Positions 47,505-55,834 are shown, counted from the stretch's first letter. The stretch is 64,000 nucleotides of DNA from Actinomyces sp. AC-20-1 (GCF_023369555.1 NZ_JACJVC010000002.1:124001-188000); one strand, 5' to 3'. Numbers and translations are program-made. The notes: generated by a model not told the origin, from the letters alone.

Positions 47505-48431
47505 ATGAGCAGCCCCGCCAGTCACCCGACCGGCGGGGCTTCGTCGTGCCCGGGGCCCGACGTTGACCCCGCAGCGGTCGCCGACTGCCTCAGCGCCGTC
47601 CTGGCCCGCCTCCGGTGGGGGTCCGACGGCGTCCCCGAGGTCGCTGCGCGTGCGACCCGACTCGTCCTGCCGGCACTCACCACCCTGGCGGCCCTGCGCC
47701 CGCTCCTGGGCCCCTGGGACGGTATCGTCCACCGGCGCTGCCGGCTGGTGCCCCTGGGGGGCCCGGAGGGGGCAGCCCGCTCCGTCGGGGCGGAGGGGAC
47801 CCGGGGCGGGCGGGGGTGCGACGGCGCCGCAGGCCCTCCTGCCGGAGGGGCGCCCTCCTGGTCCGCTGCCGCGCGCGGCTGGCGCACCCTCACCGTGAGC
47901 CTGCTGGACGGCGCCACCGAGGTCACCCACTGGCTCGCGCGCCACGACGGCGGGGACCCGAAGGCGGCGGGACTGGCCGGCACGGGCCCGCGGGCGGGGG
48001 CCCCGACGGCGGTGGCGCCCACGCCGCCCGGCACGCGGGTCCCGGGCCCGGGGGCGCCCCGCCGGGGCCCCGGGGCGGACACTGGCACAGCCCCACCGGG
48101 AGCCGCGCCCCCGCCCGGGGCCGGCCGTGAGGGGCCGGCCCTGCTGCTCACCCCCGCCGACGTGGCCGCCTGGGCCCGGGCCACGGGCGACCGCAACGCC
48201 CTGCACCTTCTCCCCGGTGCCGCCGCGCGCGCGGGCCTGGGGGCGGGGGAGACTGAGATCGTCGCGCACGGCACGCTGCTGGCCGCCCTCAGCCTCGCGG
48301 TGGCTCCGGCGCGGCGCGCGGACCTGCGCCTCGTCGCCCCGGCCGTCGTCCCTCCCGAGGGGCTGCGCCTGCGCCTGGCGCCGGACGGCGACGTCCTGAG
48401 TGAGGGTGACGTCCTGCTGCGCAGGCGCTGA
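47505..48431 (+). CDS. MaoC-like hot-dog domain protein, degenerate
   Basis: The C-terminal 110 residues carry a hot-dog hydratase core: ADVAAWARATGDRNALHLLPGAA and EIVAHGTLLAALSLAV resemble MaoC/HadB (GDxNxIH and HGM motifs), with Leu-Leu where the family has Val/Asp-Pro after the His. The first half (about 1-85) may be a second, non-catalytic hot-dog copy, and 90-210 is Gly/Pro/Ala-rich low complexity. Position after rpmG matches that of fatty-acid dehydratase (Had-type) genes in relatives. A working enzyme is not assured. Confidence 0.65.
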   Translation: MSSPASHPTGGASSCPGPDVDPAAVADCLSAVLARLRWGSDGVPEVAARATRLVLPALTTLAALRPLLGPWDGIVHRRCRLVPLGGPEGAARSVGAEGTRGGRGCDGAAGPPAGGAPSWSAAARGWRTLTVSLLDGATEVTHWLARHDGGDPKAAGLAGTGPRAGAPTAVAPTPPGTRVPGPGAPRRGPGADTGTAPPGAAPPPGAGREGPALLLTPADVAAWARATGDRNALHLLPGAAARAGLGAGETEIVAHGTLLAALSLAVAPARRADLRLVAPAVVPPEGLRLRLAPDGDVLSEGDVLLRRR

Positions 48432-48457
48432 GCGGGGCGCGGCCGGGGCGGGCGTGG

Positions 48458-48463
48458 TATACC
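48458..48463 (+). promoter_or_regulatory. -10 box of the marR gene
   Basis: TATACC, followed 10 nt later by the MarR dyad, so the dyad would cover the transcription start. Confidence 0.4.
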
Positions 48464-48473
48464 TGTCCCACAG

Positions 48474-48493
48474 GTCGTTCAATTCTGAACGAC
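48474..48493. promoter_or_regulatory. MarR-type operator
   Basis: GTCGTTCA, ATTC, TGAACGAC: a perfect 8+4+8 dyad 31 nt upstream of the marR start, in the right place for autorepression. Confidence 0.7.
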
Positions 48494-48524
48494 ATTGTCG
48501 GTGGGGAGAGGACCAGGACGCACC

Positions 48525-49094
48525 ATGAGCACGCAGACGCCCCCGAGCGCGCAGGCCCCCGCAGACGGCTGCGGCCAGCAGCCCCCCTCCGCACCGGACC
48601 GCGGCCGGGACCACCTGACGCGGGGCCTGGCCACCCTCGAGGACACCAGCGTCCTCGACACCGAGGAGATGGCCGCCTGGCGCGCCTTCCTCTCCGCCTC
48701 CCTCGGCGTGACCGCCAGGCTCAACCACGAGCTCGAGGCCAGCGCCGGCATCTCCCTGCACGAGTACGAGATCCTCGTGCGCCTGTCCGAGGCCGAGGGC
48801 ATGAGCATGCGCATGTCCGCCCTCGCCGACCGCGTGAGCCACTCGCGCTCGCGACTGACCCACACCGTGGGGCGCCTGGAGAAGGAGGGCTACGTGCGCC
48901 GGGGCTCCTGCCCCTCCGACCGGCGCGGTGTCGTCGCCGAGCTCACCGAGGACGGCCTCGCCTTCCTGCGCCGCACCGCCCCCCTCCACCTCGCGGGCGT
49001 GCGCCGCCACGTCATCGACCGGGTGCCGCCCGCGCAGCGCGCGGCCTTCACCGCGCTCATGAGCGCCCTCGTGGACGAGGGCGAGGGCCTCTGA
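48525..49094 (+). CDS. MarR-family transcriptional regulator
   Basis: 189-residue winged-helix repressor. Dimer helix LTARLNHELEASAGISLHEY-type segment, then MRMSALADRVSHSRSRLTHTVGRL recognition region and wing RRGSCPSDRRGVVAELT. The first 35 residues are a polar, disordered-looking tail. ATG at 48525 with a GGAGAGGA leader. A perfect dyad overlaps its own promoter. The adjacent gene downstream is convergent and the one upstream ends before the dyad, so no local target other than itself is visible. Confidence 0.9.
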   Translation: MSTQTPPSAQAPADGCGQQPPSAPDRGRDHLTRGLATLEDTSVLDTEEMAAWRAFLSASLGVTARLNHELEASAGISLHEYEILVRLSEAEGMSMRMSALADRVSHSRSRLTHTVGRLEKEGYVRRGSCPSDRRGVVAELTEDGLAFLRRTAPLHLAGVRRHVIDRVPPAQRAAFTALMSALVDEGEGL

Positions 49095-49117
49095 GGCGCG
49101 GGCCACCGGGCCGCGCC
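49095..49117. terminator. hairpin between marR and the carboxylase gene
   Basis: GGCGCGG and CCGCGCC, 7-bp stem with a 9-nt spacer that can pair further (GCC/GGG). In a 61-bp convergent gap. Confidence 0.5.
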
Positions 49118-49155
49118 GCTCGACGCCACGGCCGGGGCCGCCCGGCGCCGTCGGC

Positions 49156-52100
49156 TCAGGGGCGGGGCAGCAGCGCCGCCAGCTCCTCCCAGACGGCCGC
49201 CAGCGCAGGCAGCAGCGGGCGCCGCGCACCCCCCTCCTGGGGCGGGTGCGGCGGGGCCCAGCGCCCGACCCCGTCCTCACCCGTGTCCACGGTCAACGCC
49301 ACCCACGCCAGCGCCGAGGACTCGCGGTCCACCGGGAGCAGCCGGTCCCAGGCGGCCTCCGACGGCGCCCGGGCCGTGAGCGTCGTGTAGCGCCACGTCC
49401 CGTGCTCCTGGACCTGGGATCCTCCCAGCACGAGCAGGCGGGCCGGCAGACCCGTCTCCTCCTCCACCTCGCGCAGGGCCGCCTCGGCGGGCCCCTCGCC
49501 GTCGGCGACCGCCCCTCCGGGCAGGCCCCACGTGCCGCCCCGGTGCGTCCACCCGGCGCGCAGCTGGAGCAGGACCTCCAGCTGCGGACCACTGCCCGCG
49601 GAGCCGCTGCCCGCAGCCCCGCTGCCCCCTGCGCCGCCGGGAGCCCCCGACGGCGCCTGCCGCCACACGAGCAGACCGGCCGCACCGCCCAGACCCCAGT
49701 GGCGCCTCCCGCAGGCGCAGTCCACCCAGCCGTCACCGGGGTGGTGCCGCGAGCCGGAGGGGGCGAGCCTCACCGGCCGCCCAGGCGCACCCCCGTGGGT
49801 GAGGGCGGCAACGAGCCGGGCGCGCGTCGCCTCGGGCCGGACGATCTCGTCGACCCAGCCGGCCTCACGGGCCACCACGGCCGTCTCCCGCCCCTCCTGC
49901 TCGGCCACGAGCCGCCGACGCAGGGCGCCGACGTCGTCGCCCTCCTCAGCGGCCCGCGCCAGGATCCGCCGGGAGGTCAGGCTCACGGCGCTGTCCGCGT
50001 CCATGACCCCCAGGCGGGCCTCCGGCCAGGCCAGCGTGAGCGCGCCGGACAGGGCCTTCGAGCCGAGCGCCACCTGGGCGCCCCCGTAGGCGCGGCGCGT
50101 CACCAGCGTGACGAGCTGGCCGCCGTCGGAGCCGAAGGAGGCGTAGGCCGCCACGAGAGCGGCCCCGTGCCGCACCGTCCCGGCGGCCTCGGCCTCGGGA
50201 CCGGGCAGGAAGCCGGGGGTGTCGACGACGGTGAGGACCGCGAGCCCGAGCCGGCGGCACAGCGCCAGGTGCTCGGTCACCTTCTGCGAGGCCTCAGGGG
50301 TCAGCGCCCCGGCGAGGGACAGCGGCTGCGTCGCCACGACCCCCACGGGCACGCCCTCGACGCGCGCCAGGGCCGTGACCGCGCTCGTGGCCCACGAGCC
50401 CCGCAGCTCGAGCAGGTCGCCGCGGTCGACGAGCCGGGCCAGGAGCGCGCGCACGTCATAGGCCTCGGCGCGCTCGGGCACGAGCAGGCCGGTGCCCGCG
50501 TCGCAGGGGGCGACGGCGGTCCCCGCCCCACCGGGACGCAGCGGCAGCGCCGGTCCCTCGGGGGTGTGGACAGGGGCGTAGGCCAGCAGCCTGCGCACCG
50601 CCCGCCAGGCCCCGGCCTCGTCGGGGACCGTCAGGTGCGCGGTGCCCGCCTGCTCGGCGTGCACGCGGTAGCCGCCCAGCGCCTCGGCGTCCGCCTGCTC
50701 GCCCGTGGAGGAGGCGAGCACGGCGGGCCCGGTGAGGAAGACCCGGCCCCGGCCCTCGACCATGACGAGCACGTCGGTCAGCGCGGGGGAGTAGGCGGCG
50801 CCCCCGGCGGCGGCCCCGAGGACGAGCCCCACCTGCAGGGTGCGCCCGCGCGCACGGGTCTGCGCGGCCAGGACGAGGCCCACGCCCCCGAGCGCGTCCA
50901 CGCCCTCCTGCACGCGCGCCCCGCCGCCGTCGAGCAGGCAGATGACGGGCAGGGCCTCGTCGGCGGCCCGGTCGATGAGGGCGGCGACGCGCCCGGCCCC
51001 GGCCAGGCCGATGGTGCCGCCCCTGACGGTCGGGTCTTGCGCCCACACCAGGGCCTCACGCCCGTCCAGGCGCGCACGGGCGGTGAGCACCGCGTCGCCG
51101 TCGACGACCGCGCGCAGGGAGCCGGGGTCCGCCAGCGCGGCCACACGTGAGGCGGCGTCGCGCGGGGCCGGGGCCTCCACGCGCACGGCGGGCTCGTCGT
51201 CCCGGCCCGATGGGACGAGGACCGCCAGCCGCTCGCCCGCCCGCACGAGGGCGCCGACGACGGTGCCGGGCTCGGCGACCGCCTCCCCCTCGGTGGGGGC
51301 CGGGACGGGCACCCGCATCTTCATCGCCTCGAGGACGACGACGGGCCGGCCCGCGTCCACGTGGCCCTGCTCGACGGCGACGACCGTGCCCGCCATCGGC
51401 GCGCGCAGGACGAGCGGCCCACTCGGGCCGGTGCCACCGGCCCGGGGCCTGGCACGACCGGCTTCCGGGGCGCCGGCGCCCTCCTCCGCCGCGCTCCCGG
51501 GGCCCAGGCGCAGCACCTCCTCGAGCCAGCGGGTGGTCACGGTGTAGCCGTCCTCGGCGCGCAGGCCCGGGTGGGCCAGGGCCTCGCGCAGCAGCGGGGC
51601 GAGCGTGCGCACCCCCCTGACCGAGACGGCGGCGAGGGCCTCGTCCAGCGCGTCCAGCGCCCCGTCCCGCTCCTCGTCGACGGCGACCAGCAGCGCCAGC
51701 GGGTCCGAGACCCCGGGCACGAGCGCGTCCCCGGCGAAGACCGAGCGCTCCGTGCGAAGGCGCGGCAGGCCGGCCGCCAGCCCCGCCGCCGCGCGCCGGC
51801 GCTCGGCCGGCAGGCTCAGGGGCACGTCGAGGCCGAGCACGTCGCCGGACTCGGGCAGGAGCGTGCCCGGGTCCTCGGCGTACAGGCGCGCCTCGACCGC
51901 GTGACCGCGCACGGGCACCCGCCCGCCCTCGTGCGTCAGGCCGGCCAGCGCCCGCCCCAGGTCCGCTCCCTGCGCCAGGAGCAGCTGGGCGCGCACGAGG
52001 TCCGCGCCCGTGACCTCCTCCGTCACCGCGTGCTCCACCTGCAGGCGCGCGTTGACCTCCAGCAGCAGGGGCTCGCCCTCGGCCGGAACGAGGAACTCGC

Positions 52101-52887
52101 AGGTCGCCGCCCCCGTGAGGCCGGCCGCACCCAGGAGGGTGCGCGTGCGCTCCTCCAGCGCTCCCACGACGCTCGCGGGCAGGTGGGGGGCCGGGGCCTC
52201 CTCCAGGAGCTTCTGGGAGCGGCGCTGCACCGAGCACTCGCGCGTGCCCAGGGTGACCAGGCGGCCGGAGGTGTCCGCCAGGGCCTGCACCTCGACGTGG
52301 CGCGCCCCGCCGACCGCCTCCTGCAGCATGAGGGGGCCGAGGCCGGCCAGCGAGGCCAGCGCCTGGCGGGCGCGGCGCCCACGGCCGGGGTCCTCGGCCC
52401 CGGGCAGGACGACGACGCCGCGCCCGCCCCCGCCGTGCACCGTCTTGAGCACCGCCGGGCCCGGCACCCGGTCCAGGGCGTCGTCAAGGTTCTCGGCACC
52501 CACCGGCAGGGACAGGGGTGCGGGCACGCCCAGGCGGCGGGCCAGGCCCGCCAGGGCGAGCTTGTCGGACAGCAGGTCCAGCGCCTCTGCCGAGGGCCCC
52601 ACCCAGGTCAGGCCCGCCGCACCCACGGCTCGGGCCAGGTGCGCGGACTCGGCGGCGAAGCCGACCCCGGGGTGCAGGGCGTCGGCTCCCAGGCTTGCCG
52701 CCGCCGCGACCAGCGCCTCGACGTCGTCGTAGGCCCCGACCTCGACGGCGTCGTCCAGGGCCCGCAGCCACAGGCTGTCGCGGTCCGCGGCCGTGAGGAC
52801 GCCGACGGGGCTGACCCCCAGCGCCCGGGCGCCGCGGGCCAGGCGCAGGGCAGTGCCCGAGCGGGCGGCGACCAGCAGGCGCCTCAT
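49156..52887 (-). CDS. single-chain biotin-dependent acyl-CoA carboxylase with C-terminal Nudix domain
   Basis: One 1243-residue chain. Biotin carboxylase about 1-455 (ATP loop HGGGGRGV, ECSVQRRSQKLLEEAP, LEVNARLQVEH); biotin carrier about 490-562 with EAMKM (Lys523); carboxyltransferase about 575-1035 with both half-domains (LLDGGGARVQEGVDALGG; LTVVDTPGFLPG, RRAYGGAQVALGSKAL); then a Nudix hydrolase about 1050-1243 with CACGRRHWGLGGAAGLL and a perfect Nudix box GX5EX7REUXEEXGU at 1125-1147. The acyl-CoA substrate is not evident. ATG at 52887 overlaps the maf stop. No stop codon separates carboxylase and Nudix; GTG 49773 could be an internal start. birA lies just beyond maf. Confidence 0.9.
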   Translation of the reverse strand: MRRLLVAARSGTALRLARGARALGVSPVGVLTAADRDSLWLRALDDAVEVGAYDDVEALVAAAASLGADALHPGVGFAAESAHLARAVGAAGLTWVGPSAEALDLLSDKLALAGLARRLGVPAPLSLPVGAENLDDALDRVPGPAVLKTVHGGGGRGVVVLPGAEDPGRGRRARQALASLAGLGPLMLQEAVGGARHVEVQALADTSGRLVTLGTRECSVQRRSQKLLEEAPAPHLPASVVGALEERTRTLLGAAGLTGAATCEFLVPAEGEPLLLEVNARLQVEHAVTEEVTGADLVRAQLLLAQGADLGRALAGLTHEGGRVPVRGHAVEARLYAEDPGTLLPESGDVLGLDVPLSLPAERRRAAAGLAAGLPRLRTERSVFAGDALVPGVSDPLALLVAVDEERDGALDALDEALAAVSVRGVRTLAPLLREALAHPGLRAEDGYTVTTRWLEEVLRLGPGSAAEEGAGAPEAGRARPRAGGTGPSGPLVLRAPMAGTVVAVEQGHVDAGRPVVVLEAMKMRVPVPAPTEGEAVAEPGTVVGALVRAGERLAVLVPSGRDDEPAVRVEAPAPRDAASRVAALADPGSLRAVVDGDAVLTARARLDGREALVWAQDPTVRGGTIGLAGAGRVAALIDRAADEALPVICLLDGGGARVQEGVDALGGVGLVLAAQTRARGRTLQVGLVLGAAAGGAAYSPALTDVLVMVEGRGRVFLTGPAVLASSTGEQADAEALGGYRVHAEQAGTAHLTVPDEAGAWRAVRRLLAYAPVHTPEGPALPLRPGGAGTAVAPCDAGTGLLVPERAEAYDVRALLARLVDRGDLLELRGSWATSAVTALARVEGVPVGVVATQPLSLAGALTPEASQKVTEHLALCRRLGLAVLTVVDTPGFLPGPEAEAAGTVRHGAALVAAYASFGSDGGQLVTLVTRRAYGGAQVALGSKALSGALTLAWPEARLGVMDADSAVSLTSRRILARAAEEGDDVGALRRRLVAEQEGRETAVVAREAGWVDEIVRPEATRARLVAALTHGGAPGRPVRLAPSGSRHHPGDGWVDCACGRRHWGLGGAAGLLVWRQAPSGAPGGAGGSGAAGSGSAGSGPQLEVLLQLRAGWTHRGGTWGLPGGAVADGEGPAEAALREVEEETGLPARLLVLGGSQVQEHGTWRYTTLTARAPSEAAWDRLLPVDRESSALAWVALTVDTGEDGVGRWAPPHPPQEGGARRPLLPALAAVWEELAALLPRP

Positions 52888-53594
52888 GCGGCCCCGCGAC
52901 CCGCCGCCCCGGCCCGCCCCGGGGCCCCGGCCGCCAGGTCCCACAGGTCGGTCCACGTCACCCCCAGGCCCGCGAGGAGACGACGCAGCAAGGGCAGCGA
53001 CAGGCCGACGACGCCGTGGGGGTCGCCCTCGACCCCCTCGATGAAGGCACCGCCGTAGCCGTCGATGGTGAAGGCCCCCGCGCACCACTGCGGCTCCCCC
53101 GTGGCGACATAGGCCTCGACCTCCTCGGGCGTGGGTGAGCCGAAGCGCACGACCGTGGAGGACACGCCCTCCGCCATGGCCTGATCGGCGTCGCCGTCGC
53201 CCAGGCGCACGAGGGCGTGCCCGGAGTGCAGCACCCCGGTGGCGCCGGCCAGGGCGGCCCAGCGCTCGCGGACGGCGGTGTCCGTGCGCGGCTTGCCGAC
53301 GACCTGCCCGTCGATCTCCAGCATCGAGTCGCAGCCGACGACGACGGTGACGGCCCCCTCGAGGGGCGTCGAGCGGCGGGCGACGGCGAGGGCCTTGGCC
53401 CTCGCCAGGGCCTGGACCTGCTCGGTGGGCGTGGGCCGGGGGAGCCCGCTGCCGGTGTGCTCCCGGGCGAGCGCGGCGAGCACGGCGGGCTCGTCGACCT
53501 GAGAGACGCGCACGAGCGGGGTGACGCCGGCGGCGCGCAGCGTCGCGAGGCGGCCGGGGGACTGGGAGGCGAGGATGAGGGCGGCTGGGCTCAC
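52884..53594 (-). CDS. maf: Maf-like nucleoside triphosphate pyrophosphatase
   Basis: Housekeeping enzyme hydrolysing non-canonical or modified NTPs. The 236-residue protein starts with ALILASQSPGRLATLRAAG (the SxSxRR-like signature), followed by CDSMLEIDGQVVGKP (catalytic Asp) and AGAFTIDGYGGAFIEGVEGDPHGVVGL-type C-terminal core. It ends with a short Gly/Ala tail overlapping the carboxylase start (ATGA). GTG at 53594; TAGGGT lies 7 nt upstream. Pairing of maf with an acyl-CoA carboxylase gene is common in actinobacteria. Confidence 0.93.
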   Translation of the reverse strand: MSPAALILASQSPGRLATLRAAGVTPLVRVSQVDEPAVLAALAREHTGSGLPRPTPTEQVQALARAKALAVARRSTPLEGAVTVVVGCDSMLEIDGQVVGKPRTDTAVRERWAALAGATGVLHSGHALVRLGDGDADQAMAEGVSSTVVRFGSPTPEEVEAYVATGEPQWCAGAFTIDGYGGAFIEGVEGDPHGVVGLSLPLLRRLLAGLGVTWTDLWDLAAGAPGRAGAAGRGAA

Positions 53595-53601
53595 GCCCCC
53601 A

Positions 53602-53607
53602 ACCCTA
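53602..53607 (-). promoter_or_regulatory. -10 box of maf (leaderless type)
   Basis: TAGGGT on the minus strand, 7 nt before the GTG start. Confidence 0.45.
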
Positions 53608-53631
53608 AAGGGGGTGGTTCCGTGGGGCGGA

Positions 53632-53742
53632 TGTCACGCATCCCTGGTCAGAGAGTCCTTCAGCTCGACAGCTCCGCGGGTTTCTGCGGCTCACGTGCTG
53701 CCCGGAGAGCCCCGGACGGATTCCGACCAGGGAGGAGTGACA
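53632..53742 (+). repeat. 111-bp element with 18-bp terminal inverted repeats (copy A)
   Basis: Left end TGTCACGCATCCCTGGTC, right end is the complement of TGTCACTCCTCCCTGGTC (16 of 18 match). The interior is about 71% identical over the full length, without gaps, to the reverse complement of copy B at 62459-62569. It fills most of the maf/birA gap. No coding capacity; MITE-like or a repeated regulatory cassette. Confidence 0.8.
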
Positions 53743-53768
53743 CGTGGGTGGACGGTGCGGTGCCGGGC

Positions 53769-53774
53769 TAGCGT
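53769..53774 (+). promoter_or_regulatory. -10 box of birA (leaderless type)
   Basis: TAGCGT, 7 nt before the GTG at 53782 and 26 nt after the end of the 111-bp element. Confidence 0.5.
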
Positions 53775-53781
53775 CGTGCCC

Positions 53782-54699
53782 GTGAGCGAGACCACCGCGC
53801 CTGACGCGCCCACCCGCAGCGGCCCGGGCCCGGCCGCCCCCGCACCGGGCCTGGCCCCCCTCACCACCGTCGCGCGGACCGGATCGACCAACAGCGACCT
53901 CATCGACGCCCTCACCCGCGACCCCCGCGCCGCACAGCGCCGTTGGCCCCACCTGTCGGCCCTGCGGGCCGTGCACCAGAGCGCCGGGCGCGGGCGCGCC
54001 GGCCGCAGCTGGGTCACCCCCGGCCGGGGGGCCCTCACCCTCTCCGTCGTCCTGCGCCCCCTCGTGCCCACCGACCGCCTGCCCTGGCTGCCGCTCGTGG
54101 CGGGCCTCGCCGTCCATGACGCCCTGAGCCGGGTCCTGGCGGCCGAGGGCTCGGCCTGGACCGCCAGGACCAAGTGGCCCAACGACGTCCTCCTCCTGCC
54201 CCCGGACCGGGCCCCCGTCGAGGAGGTCGCGGGATGGGGGCGGGGCCGCAAGGTCGGCGGTCTGCTCGCCGAGGTGGCCCACCCGGCGCGCTGCGCCCCC
54301 GCGGTGGCACCGGAGGGCCGCGACGAGGCCGCCGTCGTCGTCCTGGGCATCGGCCTCAACGTGGGCCAGGAGCGCGCTGACCTGCCGGTGCCCTGGGCGG
54401 GCTCGCTCCGCCTCGCCGGCGCCCACCTGAGCCCGCAGGACCTGCTCGTGCCGCTCGGCAGCGCCCTGGCGGCCAGGACCGCGCAGTGGGAGCACGACGG
54501 CGGCGACCCCGGGGCTGCGCTGCTGGGCGCCCTGCGCGCGGCCTGCCTCACGCTGGGGCGGACGGTGCGCGTCGAGCTGCCCGGCGGCGGTGCCATCGAG
54601 GGCCGGGCCCTCGACCTCGAGCCCGGCCTCGTGGTGGAGGCCGACGGGGGCAGGAGGGTCGTCGCCGCCGGGGACGTGAGCCACCTGCGCACCCGGTGA
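53782..54699 (+). CDS. birA: biotin--[acetyl-CoA-carboxylase] ligase
   Basis: Attaches biotin to the Lys of carrier domains such as EAMKM in the neighbouring carboxylase. The 305-residue protein has the biotin-AMP loop GRGRAGRSWVTPGRGALTLS, RTGSTNSDL near the N-terminus, KWPNDVLL and GIGLNVGQ, and a small C-terminal SH3-like domain. It lacks the N-terminal helix-turn-helix of E. coli BirA, so it is the monofunctional type without repressor activity. GTG 53782 chosen from the -10 spacing; the GTG at 53776 is too close to that box. Confidence 0.94.
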   Translation: MSETTAPDAPTRSGPGPAAPAPGLAPLTTVARTGSTNSDLIDALTRDPRAAQRRWPHLSALRAVHQSAGRGRAGRSWVTPGRGALTLSVVLRPLVPTDRLPWLPLVAGLAVHDALSRVLAAEGSAWTARTKWPNDVLLLPPDRAPVEEVAGWGRGRKVGGLLAEVAHPARCAPAVAPEGRDEAAVVVLGIGLNVGQERADLPVPWAGSLRLAGAHLSPQDLLVPLGSALAARTAQWEHDGGDPGAALLGALRAACLTLGRTVRVELPGGGAIEGRALDLEPGLVVEADGGRRVVAAGDVSHLRTR

Positions 54700-54733
54700 C
54701 CCGCTCGATTGAGCACAAGCCTGTGACCTGGGC

Positions 54734-54739
54734 TACTCT
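54734..54739 (+). promoter_or_regulatory. -10 box of the cyclase gene (leaderless type)
   Basis: TACTCT with 6 nt to the GTG at 54746; TTGAGC at 54709-54714 is a possible -35 with a 19-nt spacer. Confidence 0.55.
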
Positions 54740-54745
54740 GCGACG

Positions 54746-55834
54746 GTGAGTGCGCAGAGGGGGCCCGAGGACCGGGCCGGGGAGGACGGTGCCGGGCGCA
54801 CAGCCTCCACCCTCGGGCGGCACGAGCGCCTCCTGCTCGGCGGCGGCCCCACGCTCACGCTGCGCCAGGTCGCCGCGGGCGCCGGCACCAGTGTGGACAT
54901 CGCCCGCCGCTTCTGGCGCGCCATGGGCTTCGCCGACGTCGACCCCGACGACGTGCGCTTCACCGACCGGGACGTCGAGGCCCTGCGCGGCGTCGCCGAC
55001 CTCATCGACGAGCACGACGACGGGCTTCCCTCCCCCTCCGCCCCGGGCGGGGGACTGGCCGCCTCCAGCGTCTTCGAGATGCTGCGTGCCCAGTCCTACA
55101 CGATGGACCGCCTCGTGCTCTGGCAGCTCGAGACCTTCGTCGCCGACGTCGCCCAGCGCCTGCACCTGGACGACACCGCCGCCCGGCTCGTCGTCCTCGA
55201 CCACGTCGACGAGATGGCCACGGCCCTGCGCTCCCAGCTCGACTACGTGTGGAGCCGCCACCTGGCCGCCCTGCTCAGCCGCACCGACGCCGAGGTCGCC
55301 GGGCGCGGCCGGGAGGACGCCGGCCCCGACCTCTACCCGCTGACCCGCTCGCTCGGCTTCGTCGACATCGTCGCCTTCACCCAACGGGCGCAGACCATGG
55401 GCCGCCTCCAGCTCGAGTCGATGCTCAACGACTTCGAGACCACGGCCCGCAACGTCGTCACCTCCCGCGGTGCCCGCGTCGTCAAGACCATCGGCGACGC
55501 CGTCATGTACATCGCCGACGACGTCGTCACCGCCGCGGACGTCGTCACCGCGCTCGTGCGCGAGCTGCAGAGCGGGCCCGTGCCCATGCACGTGCGCGCG
55601 AGCCTCGTCCAGGGGCGAGTCGTCTCACGCTCGGGCGACGTCTTCGGCCCCACCGTCAACCTGGCCTCACGCCTGGTGGACACCGCCGAGCCCGGTGGGA
55701 TCCGCATGGACGAGGCCACCGCCCGCGCCATCATGAACGGGCCCGACGCCGTCCGCTACCGGGTGAGCGAGTGCAAGGAGGTCGTCGCCAAGGGGCTGGG
55801 CAACATCGTCCCCTGGGCGCTCGAGGAGGCCTGA
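54746..55834 (+). CDS. class III adenylate cyclase with N-terminal regulatory domain
   Basis: Makes cAMP from ATP. The 362-residue soluble protein has an N-terminal all-helical regulatory domain (about 30-190; TLRQVAAGAGTSVDIARRFWRAMGF) like that of mycobacterial Rv1264, where it inhibits the catalytic domain in response to pH, and a C-terminal catalytic domain with metal ligands in GFVDIVAFTQ and IGDAVMY, the adenine-specifying Lys in VVKTIGDA, and the transition-state Asn/Arg in VNLASRL. cAMP rather than cGMP follows from the Lys. No membrane segment. The pH-sensing role is inference from the relative. Confidence 0.9.
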   Translation: MSAQRGPEDRAGEDGAGRTASTLGRHERLLLGGGPTLTLRQVAAGAGTSVDIARRFWRAMGFADVDPDDVRFTDRDVEALRGVADLIDEHDDGLPSPSAPGGGLAASSVFEMLRAQSYTMDRLVLWQLETFVADVAQRLHLDDTAARLVVLDHVDEMATALRSQLDYVWSRHLAALLSRTDAEVAGRGREDAGPDLYPLTRSLGFVDIVAFTQRAQTMGRLQLESMLNDFETTARNVVTSRGARVVKTIGDAVMYIADDVVTAADVVTALVRELQSGPVPMHVRASLVQGRVVSRSGDVFGPTVNLASRLVDTAEPGGIRMDEATARAIMNGPDAVRYRVSECKEVVAKGLGNIVPWALEEA

